From: Gymnogyps californianus
Lineage: Eukaryota > Chordata > Aves > Accipitriformes > Cathartidae
Length of the DNA: 64,000 nucleotides
Direction: 5' to 3'
Assembly (NCBI RefSeq): GCF_018139145.2
Contig: NC_059473.1
Coordinates: 64,152,707-64,216,706 of the forward strand
Shown here: piece by piece, positions 38,420 to 50,720 of the stretch
How positions within the stretch are numbered: position 1 is the first letter of the stretch
How the letters are laid out: each line of letters starts with the position of its first letter
Position numbers and translations under genes: made by a program
The notes under the pieces: model-generated
Database searches by the model: none
Told to the model about the DNA's origin: nothing
The model's input: the letters and a program-made list of their open reading frames with translations, nothing else

Positions 38420-40890
38420 CACTCTGTTTGGAATGTCTGCTCTGCCTACTTGGCAGAACCAATACCTGAAACTAGTGGAAAATTTTTGCAGTGGTTAAAA
38501 GTGTGACCCAGTTCTTAGAAGAACTGCACCCCCCAGGCACGGCCTTCCTAAGTAAGAACCATTATTTGGAGTAGAAGCAAGGAAACCCCCCTGAGTGTAA
38601 ATATACCCTTGCATGTTTCCTGTAATCTTTAATCTTGGTAGTTATTTTAATAGAACAAATTTCAACTTCTCTGCTAATGAAATGCAATTTGTCGCCTAGA
38701 AAGCAGCCTGTGGTTGGATAGTTCTCAAGAGATTTAATACTTCATTTATCAACAAAGAAACACATTCTTATACTGGCTTTTCTGTGCAAACTGAGCATAA
38801 CAGGTAATTTTTTAGGACTTGTGCACACAAGCTCATTTCACTACATAATTTTTCTGTAATATATACATTTGAAGATTGGTTATTGTATAATAATTGCATA
38901 ATTAAGAATGCACTTTTCTATCAGCTCCTTGTAACAACTACACATGATCATGAACGAGAAAATGACAGGGGTAAGGGTATGCTTGTATTAGGTTCATCTA
39001 AATCACAGCTAGTTTTATTTCAAACATGACTATAGCAAAGAAGAAAATTTCAGCTTCTGCTACAAGAGTTCACGATTCTGTATATGTCAAACCCCTGGGC
39101 CCCAAACTTGCCCGCAAGTTCATTCTGCTCTTCTCTGTCTCACCTCTGCTTTCTCCAAGCTATCAGCTTAGAGCACTTCCAACTGCTACACCAAGAGGAA
39201 AAAGAAAGACGAAGAAAATCATTCTATCAGTCACAGGTTAGGGGAAAAAAAAAAGCAGAACTCCCTGAAGCAGCTGGACCTTCTACTTCTCCCTTTCTGG
39301 CTTTGAGACCAGTCCAAACTCCTGAAGTGGTAAGGAGAAAGCATTGCCTGTCTCCCGAGGCAGTGCTGCCACCACAGAGGTGGCCAGAAGAAGCCTAGCT
39401 GGGGGCTAAGGATGCTCTTTCAAGCAGCTCGGGAAGACAGTGGAACAGGCACCACAGTTTTAGCTGAAACCCACCAATTCATGAAAACATTGTGACAGTC
39501 AGTGGTGCAGGTAATGGCAGGTTAAACTGTGATCCCTCTCTGGCCTTGGACCAGCATGAGGTTTATATGATCAAGCACAAAGCCTGTGAAATGCCTGACT
39601 AAATGTGAGAATATTACCAATGAAACCAGTCTGACACAAGGGCACAAGGCATCAATGCCTCTGTCATCCAAGTTGCCTTATATCATAGCTGAGTAAACCA
39701 GGAAAATAAAAGCATAAGAAAAATAGAAATTCTTTGAAGTCTTTTAATTGAAAAGAGATTAATATGTAAAGATACAATCAAAGCAAAGTTTAAAAGAAAA
39801 AGGTGTTTTCCAGTGAACAAAAAAACCTTATTTCTAATATACTTTTACATGTCTGTGTTACTAAAAAAATAAGCAGTGCATTTATTCAAAAAGAAAAGTC
39901 TGACTTTTTTTTTTTTCTTTAATCAGAGAGAGAAACTTAGGTCTGAAGCAAGCAAGTGTCGTCAGCTGCAAACCACTTGAGAGATAAAGTTCCACAGCAT
40001 GTGTGGGTCACTGGAACAACAGTACATATGAGAGGACAATTTGGTCCTCCTCTATGGCTGAGAAACATGGTGATATTTTGAGTATGCACTGATCATTTTC
40101 TTTGAAGTGCGAAAAGGACTGTAAAATTGAAGTGTCTTATCTTTAGCCATTTAGGGTTGACAGCTAATTCACTAAAAAGATACAAAATTCAATACCTTTT
40201 TCTATTTTTATATAAGTGATCTGACAAATTTTCCTTTTCAGGATGCCTCTAAAAGATGAGGCCAACTCTCTCACTCCACGAACAGGGCTTTGTAGTTGCA
40301 GTGCAGTGGTTACAAGAAGGCAAAGTATGCCTTTGGAGTTCTTCCAGCAATTCTTATCAGACTGTCTATCAAATAGTAAAAATGAGAATAGTGTTCAGCT
40401 ACCTTGAAATACTGTAGCATTCAGATTTTTTTTGTGTAAAGCATATTTTCTGAGTTTAATATTACAATCAATTTAAGTCTATAATTGTGATTCAGCTATA
40501 TGTAAAAATTGATGCTTTTTAGGAAGTGAACATATAAAAGACTAATTTTGTAAAACAAGCAAGAAAGTCTCTCAGTTGACTTGAACCAGCAGAAATCGAT
40601 CTAAATTATTATTTGCCTCTAACAGGGATCTTGTGTTGCTGAAGCATATGAAAAGAATTTCCAAATCAGCAACCCACAATCATCACTTGCCAATATGTGG
40701 CTTCATATCGGAGGCTGTGAAGAAGCGATTTTTTTATTCTGTGAAATATGGACTTCTCCCACCAAACACAGAATTGCACATTAATATAAACTTGGAGTAA
40801 AACAATCAAAAGGGGCATACTTGTTAGTGCCAGAAAAAGAAACAAAACACAAAATGTGAAGAATTTTTCTTTGAGAGATTACTCTTAAAT
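38420..40890. other. Non-coding stretch, nothing recognised
   Basis: AT-rich sequence with a T12 run near 39,906. A few short open frames (up to 104 codons at 39,084-39,398) lack recognisable motifs. Confidence 0.5.
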
Positions 40891-40894
40891 ATTA

Positions 40895-41610
40895 TGAAAT
40901 TTAAGAGCTGAAAGGACCATTAAATCATCTAACCAACGTATGGAGGTGTCGTGGTTTAACCCCAGCCGGCAGCTAAGCACCACGCAGCTGCTCGCTCACT
41001 CCCCCCCAGCCCTGGGATGGGGGAGAGAACCAGGAAAAAAAACCTCGTGAGTTGAGATAAACACAGTTTAATAGGACAGAAAGGAATGAAAAACAATGAT
41101 AATTATAATAATAATATGACAATAGTAATACTAAAAGAATTAAAACTATACAAAGCAAGTGGTGCACAATGCAATTGCTCACCACTCGTTGACCGATGCC
41201 CAGTTAGCTCCCGAGCCGCGATCCGCCCGTCCCAGCCAGCTCCCCCAGTTTATATACTGGGCATGATGTCATATGGTATGGAATAGCTCTTTGGCCAGTT
41301 TGGGTCAGCTGTCCTGGCTGTGTCCCCTCCCAGCTTCTTGTGCCCCCTCCAGCCTTCTTGCTGGCTGGGCATGAGAAGCTGAAAAATCCTTGACTTAGTA
41401 TAAACACTACTTAGCTACAACTAAAAACATCAGTGTGTTATCAACATTATTTTCCTACTAAATCCAAAACACAGCACTATACCAGCTACTAGGAAGAAAA
41501 TTAACTCTGTCCTAGCTGAAACCAGGACAGGAGGTAAGAGGCCATTAGATTTTATCCAGGTACCTGTACATAAATCTTAAAGACTTTAGTAAAATGTTTC
41601 CATTCTCAGA
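40895..41610 (-). mobile_element. Fossil CR1-type 3' end, split by an LTR insertion
   Basis: The left part, with GCTGAAAGGACCATTAAATC (about 40,910-40,929), and the right part, with GGCCATTAGATTTTATCCAG (about 41,541-41,560), join across the LTR. The joined text resembles the reverse complement of an old CR1 3' end, which typically begins with a GGAAGGGACC-like line followed by GATCATCTAG-like text. The element is strongly decayed. Its identification depends on recall, but the interruption fits the LTR target duplication exactly. Confidence 0.5.
40947..41529 (-). mobile_element. Solo LTR of an avian endogenous retrovirus
   Basis: A 583-bp LTR starts TGTCGTGGTTTAACCCC and ends GAAACCAGGACA on the plus strand, with TG...CA ends. 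It is flanked by a perfect 5-bp target duplication, GGAGG at 40,942-40,946 and 41,530-41,534. In the minus orientation it has a TATA box (TATATAAA, complement of 41,249-41,256), a CRE-like TGATGTCA just upstream (41,264-41,271), and an ATTAAA polyadenylation signal about 180 bp downstream (complement of 41,067-41,072). Transcription therefore ran leftward. No internal proviral sequence remains, as expected after recombination between two LTRs. A T/A-rich patch at about 41,094-41,150 looks like local simple-repeat growth. The type is one I recall as widespread in birds and ERVL-like, in keeping with the 5-bp duplication. Confidence 0.9.
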
Positions 41611-41614
41611 AGAT

Positions 41615-42385
41615 TAAGCTGTATGTCCCAAACAAAGACAAGGGTTTGGCTCTCAGCAGTGACAGATGCTGGCTAAGCCAAGATGAATTATATCAGCAGG
41701 CAAACCATCCTGGTAACTGCTGAATGAAGCAAAAGTTTGCAAAAGTTCTTGCCAACCCACGCCAGAGAAACTCCTTCCCAGTTCCAAAGGTAAGGATTAG
41801 TATAAGCCTAGTAACCACCTCAGCCTTGAAAGTACCTCAGCACTGGCACTAACGTCACCTCAACTTTCTTGCTAATAAACGGAATTAGTCGTACATTGTA
41901 ACTCTTACGCAGTTCTGGTTTTGTGATCCTTCTTCAGACCATCTCTAGGAGCTTCCAAGGCTGGGCAAGGGCAAATATAAAAGGGTAGGGGAAAGGTTAA
42001 AAGTATTGCTTGGAAATTACCTAACAATCAGTTTAGCAGCAGTTCCTATTAAAAAAGAAAAAAAAATAATCATGGAATGAATAATCAAACCACTACATGA
42101 CTGAAGTAACACTCATCATAGTTGTGTTGAAAATAAATTGTGTGAGATCATAGTTTCTTGCTGTGAGAGGGTAACATGCTTTGAGAGGGTAACAAGCTTT
42201 GTGCATAAGGAAGAGACAACAGATGCCATATATCCATCTTTTGTAGAGTTTTTGACACTGTCTCACATATCTCTAGCTTGCTTATGCAAATGTTACCTAC
42301 TCTAGAGGAAATAAGCACGTAGGTTTTCCACCAGTTTTATACCATCTGTTTAGAAGTAGCTATCATTAATTCACTATCAATAAGG
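41615..42385. other. Non-coding stretch with a small tandem duplication
   Basis: No gene was recognised. It contains an 18-bp tandem duplication (TGAGAGGGTAACATGCTT at 42,164-42,181, then TGAGAGGGTAACAAGCTT at 42,182-42,199). Confidence 0.5.
42164..42199. repeat. 18-bp tandem duplication
   Basis: Two directly adjacent copies match at 17 of 18 bases. This is consistent with replication slippage. Confidence 0.9.
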
Positions 42386-42389
42386 AAGG

Positions 42390-43100
42390 CTATATCAATG
42401 TGACATTGCAGGAGTCTGCCCTGGGTCTGATACTATTTGATGCATTAGTTATTGAACTGGGTTATATAATAAAGAGGAAGCTTTTTTAAAATGGCAGTTA
42501 CACCAGTCTGTGAGGAACTGCAAGTGTTTTGGATAGGAGGGCTATAATTCAAAGTGATCTTGACAAACAGGAAATAAATCTGAAAAAGGAGACTGCAATT
42601 CAGTAAGGATAGGTGCAAGACTTACATGCACAGCAATAAGCATGCACACAGGTTGGGGAATGTCTAGCTGGCAGCTCTGCTGAAAAGGATCTGAAACTAC
42701 AGGGTTCACAAGCTGTATGTGAGTCAAGAATATCAATGCCGTTGGGAAAAAGCATACATGACTATCATCCAGAAGATTGGTAAAGCCATTATTTTACCTC
42801 TTTCAACACTAAGGCCTTACCTGCAATACCGTGTTTAATTCAGGCACATCTTAAAAGAGATTTGGACCAATCCCAGAGTCTAACAAAGAGCAACAGACAT
42901 GGCAGAAGGTCTCTAAAACACCATCTACAAGGAAAGACTGAAAGCACCGAGATTGTTCAGCCTGGAGGAAAGACTGAGGGGAAAAGTTGTTAACTGTTCA
43001 AATTCTGAAGAATGCTCCTCTTGACTGATGCAAAGAGGAAGGCAATGATCTACTCTCTTTGCAGGGAACAGGAGTATATAGGCCTAAATGGCAGCAAAAG
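42390..43100 (+). mobile_element. Older CR1 LINE, left part, interrupted by a younger CR1
   Basis: Plus-strand translation gives decayed CR1 ORF2 blocks in the right order. ESALGLILFDALVI, the RT block before the active site, lies at about 42,410-42,455. GECLAGSSAEKDLKLQGS lies at about 42,655-42,710, LRPYLQY at about 42,813-42,833 and LFSLEERLRGK at about 42,955-42,985. Many stops and frameshifts are present. The match ends at about 43,100, where a second, less decayed copy begins. The homology resumes after 43,675. Confidence 0.65.
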
Positions 43101-43672
43101 AGGCATTATTAGCAGAGATAGAGATGCAATTGTCCCACTCTACTCAGCACCTGCCAGGCCACACCTGCAGTACTGTGTACAGTTCTGGTCCCCACAATTC
43201 AAGAAAGATGCGGACAGCCTGGAGAGCGTCCAAAGAAGGGCCATGAAGATGATCAAAGGGCAGGAGAACCTGCCCAATGAGGAAAGACTGAAGGAGTTAG
43301 GTCTTTTTCCCCTGGAGAAAAGGCGGCTCAGGGAAGACCTCATCACAGTATTCCAGTACTTAAAGTGTGGCTACAAGGAGGACAGAGGCGCTGTCTTCAC
43401 AAGGAGCCACATGGAGAAGACAAGGGGCAACGGGCACAGGTTGCACTGGGAGAGGTTTCATCTCGATATAAGAAAGAAATTGTGAAAACAGTCAATCACT
43501 GGAACAACCTCCCCAGGGACATGGTAGAGTCCCCATCACTGGAGGTTTTCAAGACATGACTGGACAGGGTGATAGATAAGCCCATCTAGGCAGGCTCCCT
43601 TTCACATGAGAAGTTGGGCCAGATGATCTTTTGAGGTCTTTTCCAACATGGGTTGTTCTATGGTTCTATGAA
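43100..43672 (+). mobile_element. Younger CR1 LINE 3' end, nested
   Basis: This is a 5'-truncated CR1 copy. The ORF2 tail is readable on the plus strand (AIVPLYSAPARPHLQYCVQF, LESVQRRAMKMIKG, ERLKELGLFPLEKRRLREDL, KTRGNGHRL), then after a one-base frame change near 43,460-43,490 as VNHWNNLPRDMVESPSLEVF. The 3' untranslated end closes with GGTTGTTCTATGGTTCTATG, the CR1 terminal octamer motif. Only one frameshift and few stops make it clearly younger than the element around it. The 474-base open frame here is mobile-element sequence and not a host gene. Confidence 0.85.
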
Positions 43673-43674
43673 CT

Positions 43675-43845
43675 TTCTAAGAGCAAGGGTAACAACACAG
43701 CAGGGCACAGTGGGTGAAGAGGCTGTGAAAACTCCAGCTCTGGAAGGTAATTTTAAGAACAGTCTGCAATGATACGGGTATAGTTTACCTTGCCTTAAAA
43801 AGGGCAAATAGACTGCAGGTCATTTCAGAGTCCTGTGTTCTATGA
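43675..43845 (+). mobile_element. Older CR1 LINE, right part (3' end)
   Basis: After the nested copy the older element resumes with GAACTTTCTAAGAGCAAGGG and continues through GAGGCTGTGAAAACTCCAGC and GGTAATTTTAAGAACAG. It ends near 43,843 with TGTTCTATGATTCTAG, its own terminal octamer. Order and orientation are continuous with the part that stops at about 43,100. Confidence 0.7.
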
Positions 43846-43849
43846 TTCT

Positions 43850-46800
43850 AGGGCAAGTGTATCAAATAGACTTTTCTCTCCACAGCTCATTTGATTAGTA
43901 CCAGCCGCTGCAACTACTGAAAGTGGTAAATAGAATTCATTCAATGAACTAAGCTGAGATAGGAAGGCTCTATCAGGTCATAAAAAAATTTAAGTTTGGG
44001 CAGTGCTAACAAAAAGTGTGAAACATCAAAATTACATAGTAATGCAAAGTACACTATGCAAAGTACACTTAAAAGCATAGTGAGAAATGAAAGTAATTTC
44101 ATATCCATTCACTAGTAACTGGACTTATATATGTCATATAGGAGTTAGGCTTCAAGTGTTCTCCAGCTTTATCCAATAACATAAAGTGGGCTGCAGTGTG
44201 GAAATGGAAAACCAAAACCATTCAGACAAGAGAAGGTGATAAGAAAACTTCAGAGAGTTGGGGTAATACAAAAATAATCTTTTAATCCTGCGAGGATCTG
44301 CAGGCCCAAGTCAGAGAAATGATCAAGAGACCAGAGACATGTAAAAGTAAAATAACTGAACCAAGAAGTATAATGCTGAAATGGAGAATGATGGAAAATT
44401 ACTGTATCTGATAGGTAGAACCTGACTACCTATGATCTTAGGAAAAGACTGCTAATAATATAATGACCATAGGCAAGAAACTGTTTGCAAAATCATAAAA
44501 ACACCTAGCAAGAAACCTTGCCCATCAAAATACCAAAGAGATGAGAGTAGTAAAAGTATCTAGTAAGTATTTCAGGAGTAAATCAATTAACATTGATACT
44601 GTTATTTTCCAATACATTGGTATTATGCAAAGTAGGTTTTCCATTTGACTGATTTATGTACCTGCATCTGATATCTTTGCCCCTGATGTGGTCAGGCTGC
44701 TATGTCCTTGATTCACAAGGCTTTTTTGCAGTGACAGGAAACCAGTGGCAAAACACATGGGTATTAAGTTCTACATCCTGAAGCAAAAGACTTCTCTCTA
44801 TTCTCTTGCAGCAACAAGAAAGAGTAGCTGCCTTTAAATTATCTAGCTTAACAAAAAGAGGATACAGAAAGACCATAAGAAGAAGCTGTATCAGGCAAGA
44901 AAAAAAATGGTACAAAAACAGAAAAAGGAGGCAATACCACATTAAGTACAAATTCTGACTGCATTCCAAGAGTAGACAGAGAAAGCCTGAGAGAAAACCA
45001 GAGTGTAGAAGGAAAAGAGGGAGAATCAAGGACAATTCCTAGATTTCTGGTCTCAGAAACAAAAGTTAAGAACTGAGTTAATAAATATATAATGAAATCA
45101 GAAACTGGGAAAAGACAAACTTTTTGCCAATAACTTCTTTCTAAATGAAGTCATGCCTGTACTCAGGAGGTAGCAGAATCAAGACAGGCATGTAAGTAGG
45201 AGTTAGAAAATGTAGAATTGATAAAATGTACATAGAAAAAATGGCTAAAATAGATACTTATTATGCATTGTGACAGGGTAAAGATATATAAAAAACCTGC
45301 CAAGAGGGGATTCGTAAAGATGTCTAGAGATGGGGAGAGAAGGTTGTAGAGCTAGCCAACACTGACAATTGAACAGGTAGAAAAGTTATCTTCAGTCAAT
45401 TCCTGCTTTCTTGCCCAAAAGAACTGGCAGAAATGGGAGAACAGACATTTAGATCTTGTCGATGTTGAGTATCTGGATTGCAGGATTTTTTTTAAACTAC
45501 AAGCATCTTTACAAATAATTTGTGTTCTTGCTTTGCACATTACTTAAGGAGGAACATTTTATGAAAAATCATGTGTTCTGTTCATTTTTCTCTCAATCAT
45601 CAAACCATTTGCATGTTTAATTAGTCATTTTCTTCACTAAGTTTCATTTTGAGTTCATTTTACTCAGAAATGAATCTGAAATGTCAACTTACACTGACTT
45701 CTAAAGCATCTTTATAAACCTCATATGTAACTGACAGAACAGTGCATTTAAGACAAATTAAAGCTGAAGTTTTTGTTTTTGCTGGGCAGATACCAAAATC
45801 TGACTATACCACAGTACCAGCACATCACCCTAATAAAGGCAAAATTACCGAATAACTCAGTGCCCATCACTGCAGAAATAAACTGCATGTTAGGTTGAAT
45901 GCAGAATTTCAGTACAAAACTAAGATGAGACTTCTCATGTTATTTGGTCCCAGATTGCTTCACAACAAAATGAAACCCAGTCAAAACTTATCCCATCTTT
46001 CTTGGGAGTTTGAATAAATTTTAAAAGTCACTGCAAGATATCTCATGTTTGACTGATATTTAGACACACTCAAGCCCAAGCTGCCCTCTATAAAAAACCA
46101 GCTCCTTCATATGCATTGGCCAAGTGCAACACATTCAACTGGATCACCCAGAGTCCACCTAGAAAGGCAGACTCTTGTGCTTCAGTACAAGTCCAAAGTT
46201 TTCTTATCCCTTTGCTAATCACAAAAGGATGAAAAAATGTAATGGCTTTGATATAAAAATATAAACTACAGAAAACAGTAATGTTTTTGATAAATACAGC
46301 TTGCAAAATTGCCATGAAGGCAAACAAATTCATATTGTTTCATTTACCTCTCAGATACCTTCACTGAAGCTCTACCAAGACTCCAGAACAGATTGATTAG
46401 AAACAAGTAACAACAAGGATGCACAACAGCATATTTGCAACGGAACTATTAAAGTAGTTCCCAAGTTAAAAAATGGCAACACTTTTGCTGACAAGAATAG
46501 TGAATCTTACTCAAGAAACTACTGGAAGCATGGAAAGAGATGAACCTCAATAAAATACTGAAGGATAAAATATCCCTGTGAGATAAACAATAATGATTAA
46601 AAAGATAGGCTTGAAGGCTTTGAAAATAGAGTTATAAGAACCTACCAAAGGACTATGAACTGAAATCTCCAAACTGGCCTGCTAAAAAAATAAAACCCTT
46701 TAAAAGAAAGAAAAGATACCAGATGAAACACATCAACAATTAAATTTTGAAACAAATCAACAATTACATTTTAAAGAATAAATTACTTTTCTAAAAAAAG

Positions 46801-49800
46801 ACTGTGGCAAGCAGTCTACAAATAAAAGACTATTAATCATAGGACACAATAGGGAAATTCAGGAGATTCATTATTCTTTATTAAAGCTTATTGTATAGCT
46901 AATAAACAACACAAAAGGAAAACAATGTAATTAAAATGTATGCAAAGATGCACTAACCATACAAGGGGAACAATGGTATTTTCAAAAGTTAAAAAGCAAT
47001 AAAGCTGCACTGAGTTGCAGGCAAATTCTAGCTCCAATGTTTCCAGAACACTTCAGAAAAATTAGACTTAATGACATGTGCTGTTACACTGCCATCCTGT
47101 GGCAAGGTACCTGCAGCTTTCTGTGAACATAATAGCTTTCCAGATGATAACCTGTTTTCAAAAAGACAAGACTTAGCATTCTTGTTCTGAAGACATGAAA
47201 ACATCAGTAGAGATTTAGCTATACCTCAGGCGATACTGCTCAAGAAACACGTAACTCTACTGAAACTGCAATCAAAATTTCGCTTCAGAGGGCTCATGAC
47301 CTCATTGTCTGGAAAGACAATTTGAACCCATGGCTTCTGAAACCTAGTTTTCTGGCAGTTAAACAAAATGAGTTTATCTTATTCTTTTCCTCATGTTGTA
47401 AAAATATAACACATTATTACAAATAGATAATCTAGTATGTTGAACATATTGGTACACAATCTGAGACGTGACGGAGCGTTGATATGACCCTCCTATTAAC
47501 TTCAGCCCATTTAAGATGAAAAATAAAATTACTCATTAAAAATTTAGGAATCTTACATTTCCTATTAATACCAGATCCTAGGATTGTGCTACTTCATAGT
47601 TCCAGCCTTGCTCCAAGTCTCTGCATTAATATGACAACTGAGGCTTGAGTTTCTTAAAACATTTCAAAGTCCTAAACCGGAAACATCTTCAAATAGAAAA
47701 AAAGTAGGTTTCTTTAGACGTTTTGCTGAATTTTAATACAAGAATTTTTTGCTCTTCGCCTAGAAGTAAAAACCGTAGTAAACTGCAAAATAAGTCTTCT
47801 GCACTACAGAATTTTAGCTTTGGGAGAACTGTCACTCACAATAAGGTGATAAAACAGAAGAAAAAAAAAAATCCACAGCAATAATTGTTTCTTGTCCCTA
47901 CTCAGGAAAACACTTTAAGATGGTAACTATGGCTCAACAAAATCACTGAGGATAAAGGACATTCTTAAACACATGCAAAAGCTCTTTTCTGAGAAAGGAC
48001 TGAGTACATTACATGCTTACGTATCCCCCTGAACTAAGGGCACTCACTTCAGGAGTAAGTGGTGAGTCAAGGATTGAACTAACATGGAAATCTTCTCAGC
48101 TCAAAGAGTTGAAGCTCTCTGAAAGAAGGCCACACAAATGTACGCTGCCAAATAAGCATGTACAGACATTTATACTGCCAATATCTGCATATTTAGGGAA
48201 CACTAGCTTTCCAAAATAGTTAGACTTTATGACTTGCTTTCAAAGCACTAGAAATTTGGCATGCAAGATGCAATACTCTCAGGATGCAGAGCATCTTGCA
48301 CAATTGGTCTCTAAGTTTTTTAAAGAAGTCGGCGATTGACTTTAAAGTCATTTTTGTGACATTTCTTTTTCTTATCAATATCATTAAAATTCTTCAATGA
48401 GCTGCCCCATAAATTACTCAAGCTTCAACTTATGTCAAACAATCAGCTCGTTTGCTCAGAATACCCAATAACAGAAACTGCATTTGACTATCAAGAGAAA
48501 ATAACCCACTGATCAGTTAAACAATTAACTTCTGCCAAAATATCACTGCGTCTTTAGAGCTGAGCTGCCCAACCCCAAATCCTGTTTCTGTTTGTACACT
48601 CACCTGACACCTAGAGGTTGTCCCTCTGCAGATTTTACCCTTTTGTTGAAAGTTAGGCTTTGACAAGAACCTTGATCCATTCTTCATTCTGGAATTCCTG
48701 TGAGATTTTCAGAATACATCTGGTATCTACAAACTTTCTAGCTGTACACTACAATATGTCATCATTGTGCCTGTCCCTTTCTACTTTCCACACATAGCAA
48801 ATGTAAGGTAAGTAATGGGAAGCCTTCTATATACAAGCCCCTGCAACTGAAAAATCAGGTGAACACAGTGAGCACATGCTTTTTAATCCATTGAAAAACT
48901 CCATGCATCCATCATAACTGTTCTATCTTTTTCAAAAGTCTTTTCTCCTTCCAGCAGAACAGGATTTGCACACTTGTCTATGCTTTTGGGCAGGATGTGT
49001 TGTGTTTGGAATATGCTTTCTTTTCTTTGGTCTGTGCCACAGGCCATCAAAGTACAGACAAAACTAATCCTATTATTTTGGGGGCTGTCAAAGTTCCCAG
49101 GCTGGATTTCTTAGATGCTGCTCCTGACTTCCATTGCCTTTGAATAATGAGCGAAGTTTAAATCTTTAAAAAAAAATTTCACTGCCAGGAAATGGAACAA
49201 AGGATATTCGTGACACTGACGCTGGAATACATATTGCAACATTTTTAGCTGTAGTGAAAGTGTGATTAGTAACCTTAAGAACTGTTTAATATCAGTAGAT
49301 CATGTTATGCATTATGCAAAGTACATAGGAAGAACTGTAAGACATAGGATCTCATAGGAAGAAACACAGGGGAAAAAAATCTTTAGATCAGCATGTCAAA
49401 TCTTGGCTTACAGTAGCTTTGTATCTGGAATATTCTTAACTCCAGAATGGCGATTTTTAACTATCCCAGGCTGTATCAAATTTAACACAGACTTATATTC
49501 TTGATTTTATCACAGAATCTATTCTTTATGACTAAGAGCTGCAGTGTTTCCTTCTGCCTATTCCCCCAAAAAATCCAACTAAACAAGTCAGCTGAAGAGG
49601 TGAGATGGAATTCTCCTCCGACATGGAAAATGGGCCTGACCACTGCTTGCTTATAGCACTCAGACTGCAAAAATACCTCGGGTCTTTCATAGGTGTAATG
49701 GCCACAGAGCTCTTTAAGACGCTCTCATGAAACAAGTATTCCTGGAAACTTGTCACAAGTTTGTACTAGTATTAGGAAAACTTGTTGATGTCTAGTGCCA

Positions 49801-50045
49801 GGTTTATTTAGAAGGCCTTGTAGCCCATTACTGCTGCTGACAGGTCAAATCTTAGACAATATCAAATCTGCTTTCTATGTCAATGATTAAAAACGACTGG
49901 TTTTGAATTAACCATAACTGAGCCTCGCAGCTGCCATATGACACTCACTCTGCCAGGCTCAGCTTTCATCCAAGCCCTGGGGGACTTGCATGATCTTACC
50001 TTTCAACAGATTTGAAAAGTAAGATCTTGCTTCAGTCTTGCTGTC
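43850..50045. other. Non-coding stretch, nothing recognised except short repeats
   Basis: AT-rich sequence. It contains a perfect 14-bp tandem duplication at 44,042-44,069 and a near-repeat around 46,725-46,775 (ATCAACAATTA twice). Short open frames, including a leucine-rich minus-strand frame at 44,700-45,035 that is merely opposite a purine-rich strand, are not convincing genes. Confidence 0.5.
44042..44069. repeat. Perfect 14-bp tandem duplication
   Basis: ATGCAAAGTACACT occurs twice head to tail (44,042-44,055 and 44,056-44,069). Confidence 0.95.
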
Positions 50046-50049
50046 AGAA

Positions 50050-50720
50050 AAGCTATCTGGCAATAACCTCAGTACTTACCCTTCTAAGAATTACAACCCT
50101 ACATACCCTGGGATTTTATACGGTGGGCACCAACCCACATCTTAGTCCCACAGAAGATTCTCGTTTAACCCCAATCCTAATCCTCACAGGAAGCATAATT
50201 TCAAGACTGACTAGCACTCTTCAGAATTTACCATAAAAGATTAATCACTTTGCATTTCAGCTTGCCTCACTTTCCACAAGCCTGTTGGTTTGTCATATCC
50301 AGCAATATATTCTACAGTTCCTGCTGTCCCAACTACTAGAAGAACTTTAATCATAACCTAAAAGCTTCACTACAGTGAAGGGAACTCCATCTCCCATTCA
50401 ATTAGCTTTGAGTCTGCCCCAGAAAGCCTTCTTCCTAAATTACTGGTATACAGGGTCCAGCAATACCATTAGCTTTACAGTCCCTTCCATCTCAACCATA
50501 CACTAACCACAACATCAACAAAAACAAGTGACACAGCTTCCAAAAATCCTACCTCAAATTCCCCTTGCTTCAGTTGTTATCTGCACTAGCCTCAGAAAAT
50601 ATAGGACTACCTCTTCAGCCCTTACTCTCCAAAAGCCTAAATCTAATTCTAGGCTCCTCCCTCATCTGTAAGCAAGTGATTCTATTGTATGGTAGATATA
50701 CTACTATACACCCTCAAACC
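50050..50720 (-). repeat. C/A-rich degenerate segment, possible old repeat
   Basis: The plus strand is rich in CCCTAC, AACCCCAATCCTAATCC and CCTAAATCTAATTCTAGG words, so the minus strand is G/T-rich like the 32.0-32.8 kb segment. On the minus strand, TTTTAGGTTATGATTAAAG echoes TTTAAGGTTATGATTTGGG at about 32,528-32,546. The reading as a shared degenerate family is an inference. Confidence 0.3.

Noticed and set aside
43012..43485. 157-codon plus-strand frame as a host gene
   Set aside because: Its translation is the CR1 ORF2 C-terminus, ending in the CR1 3' octamers.
44700..45035. 111-codon leucine/phenylalanine-rich minus-strand frame resembling a membrane protein
   Set aside because: The plus strand is purine-rich (AAG, AGA, GAA), so its complement automatically encodes leucine, phenylalanine and serine. 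No family or gene context.
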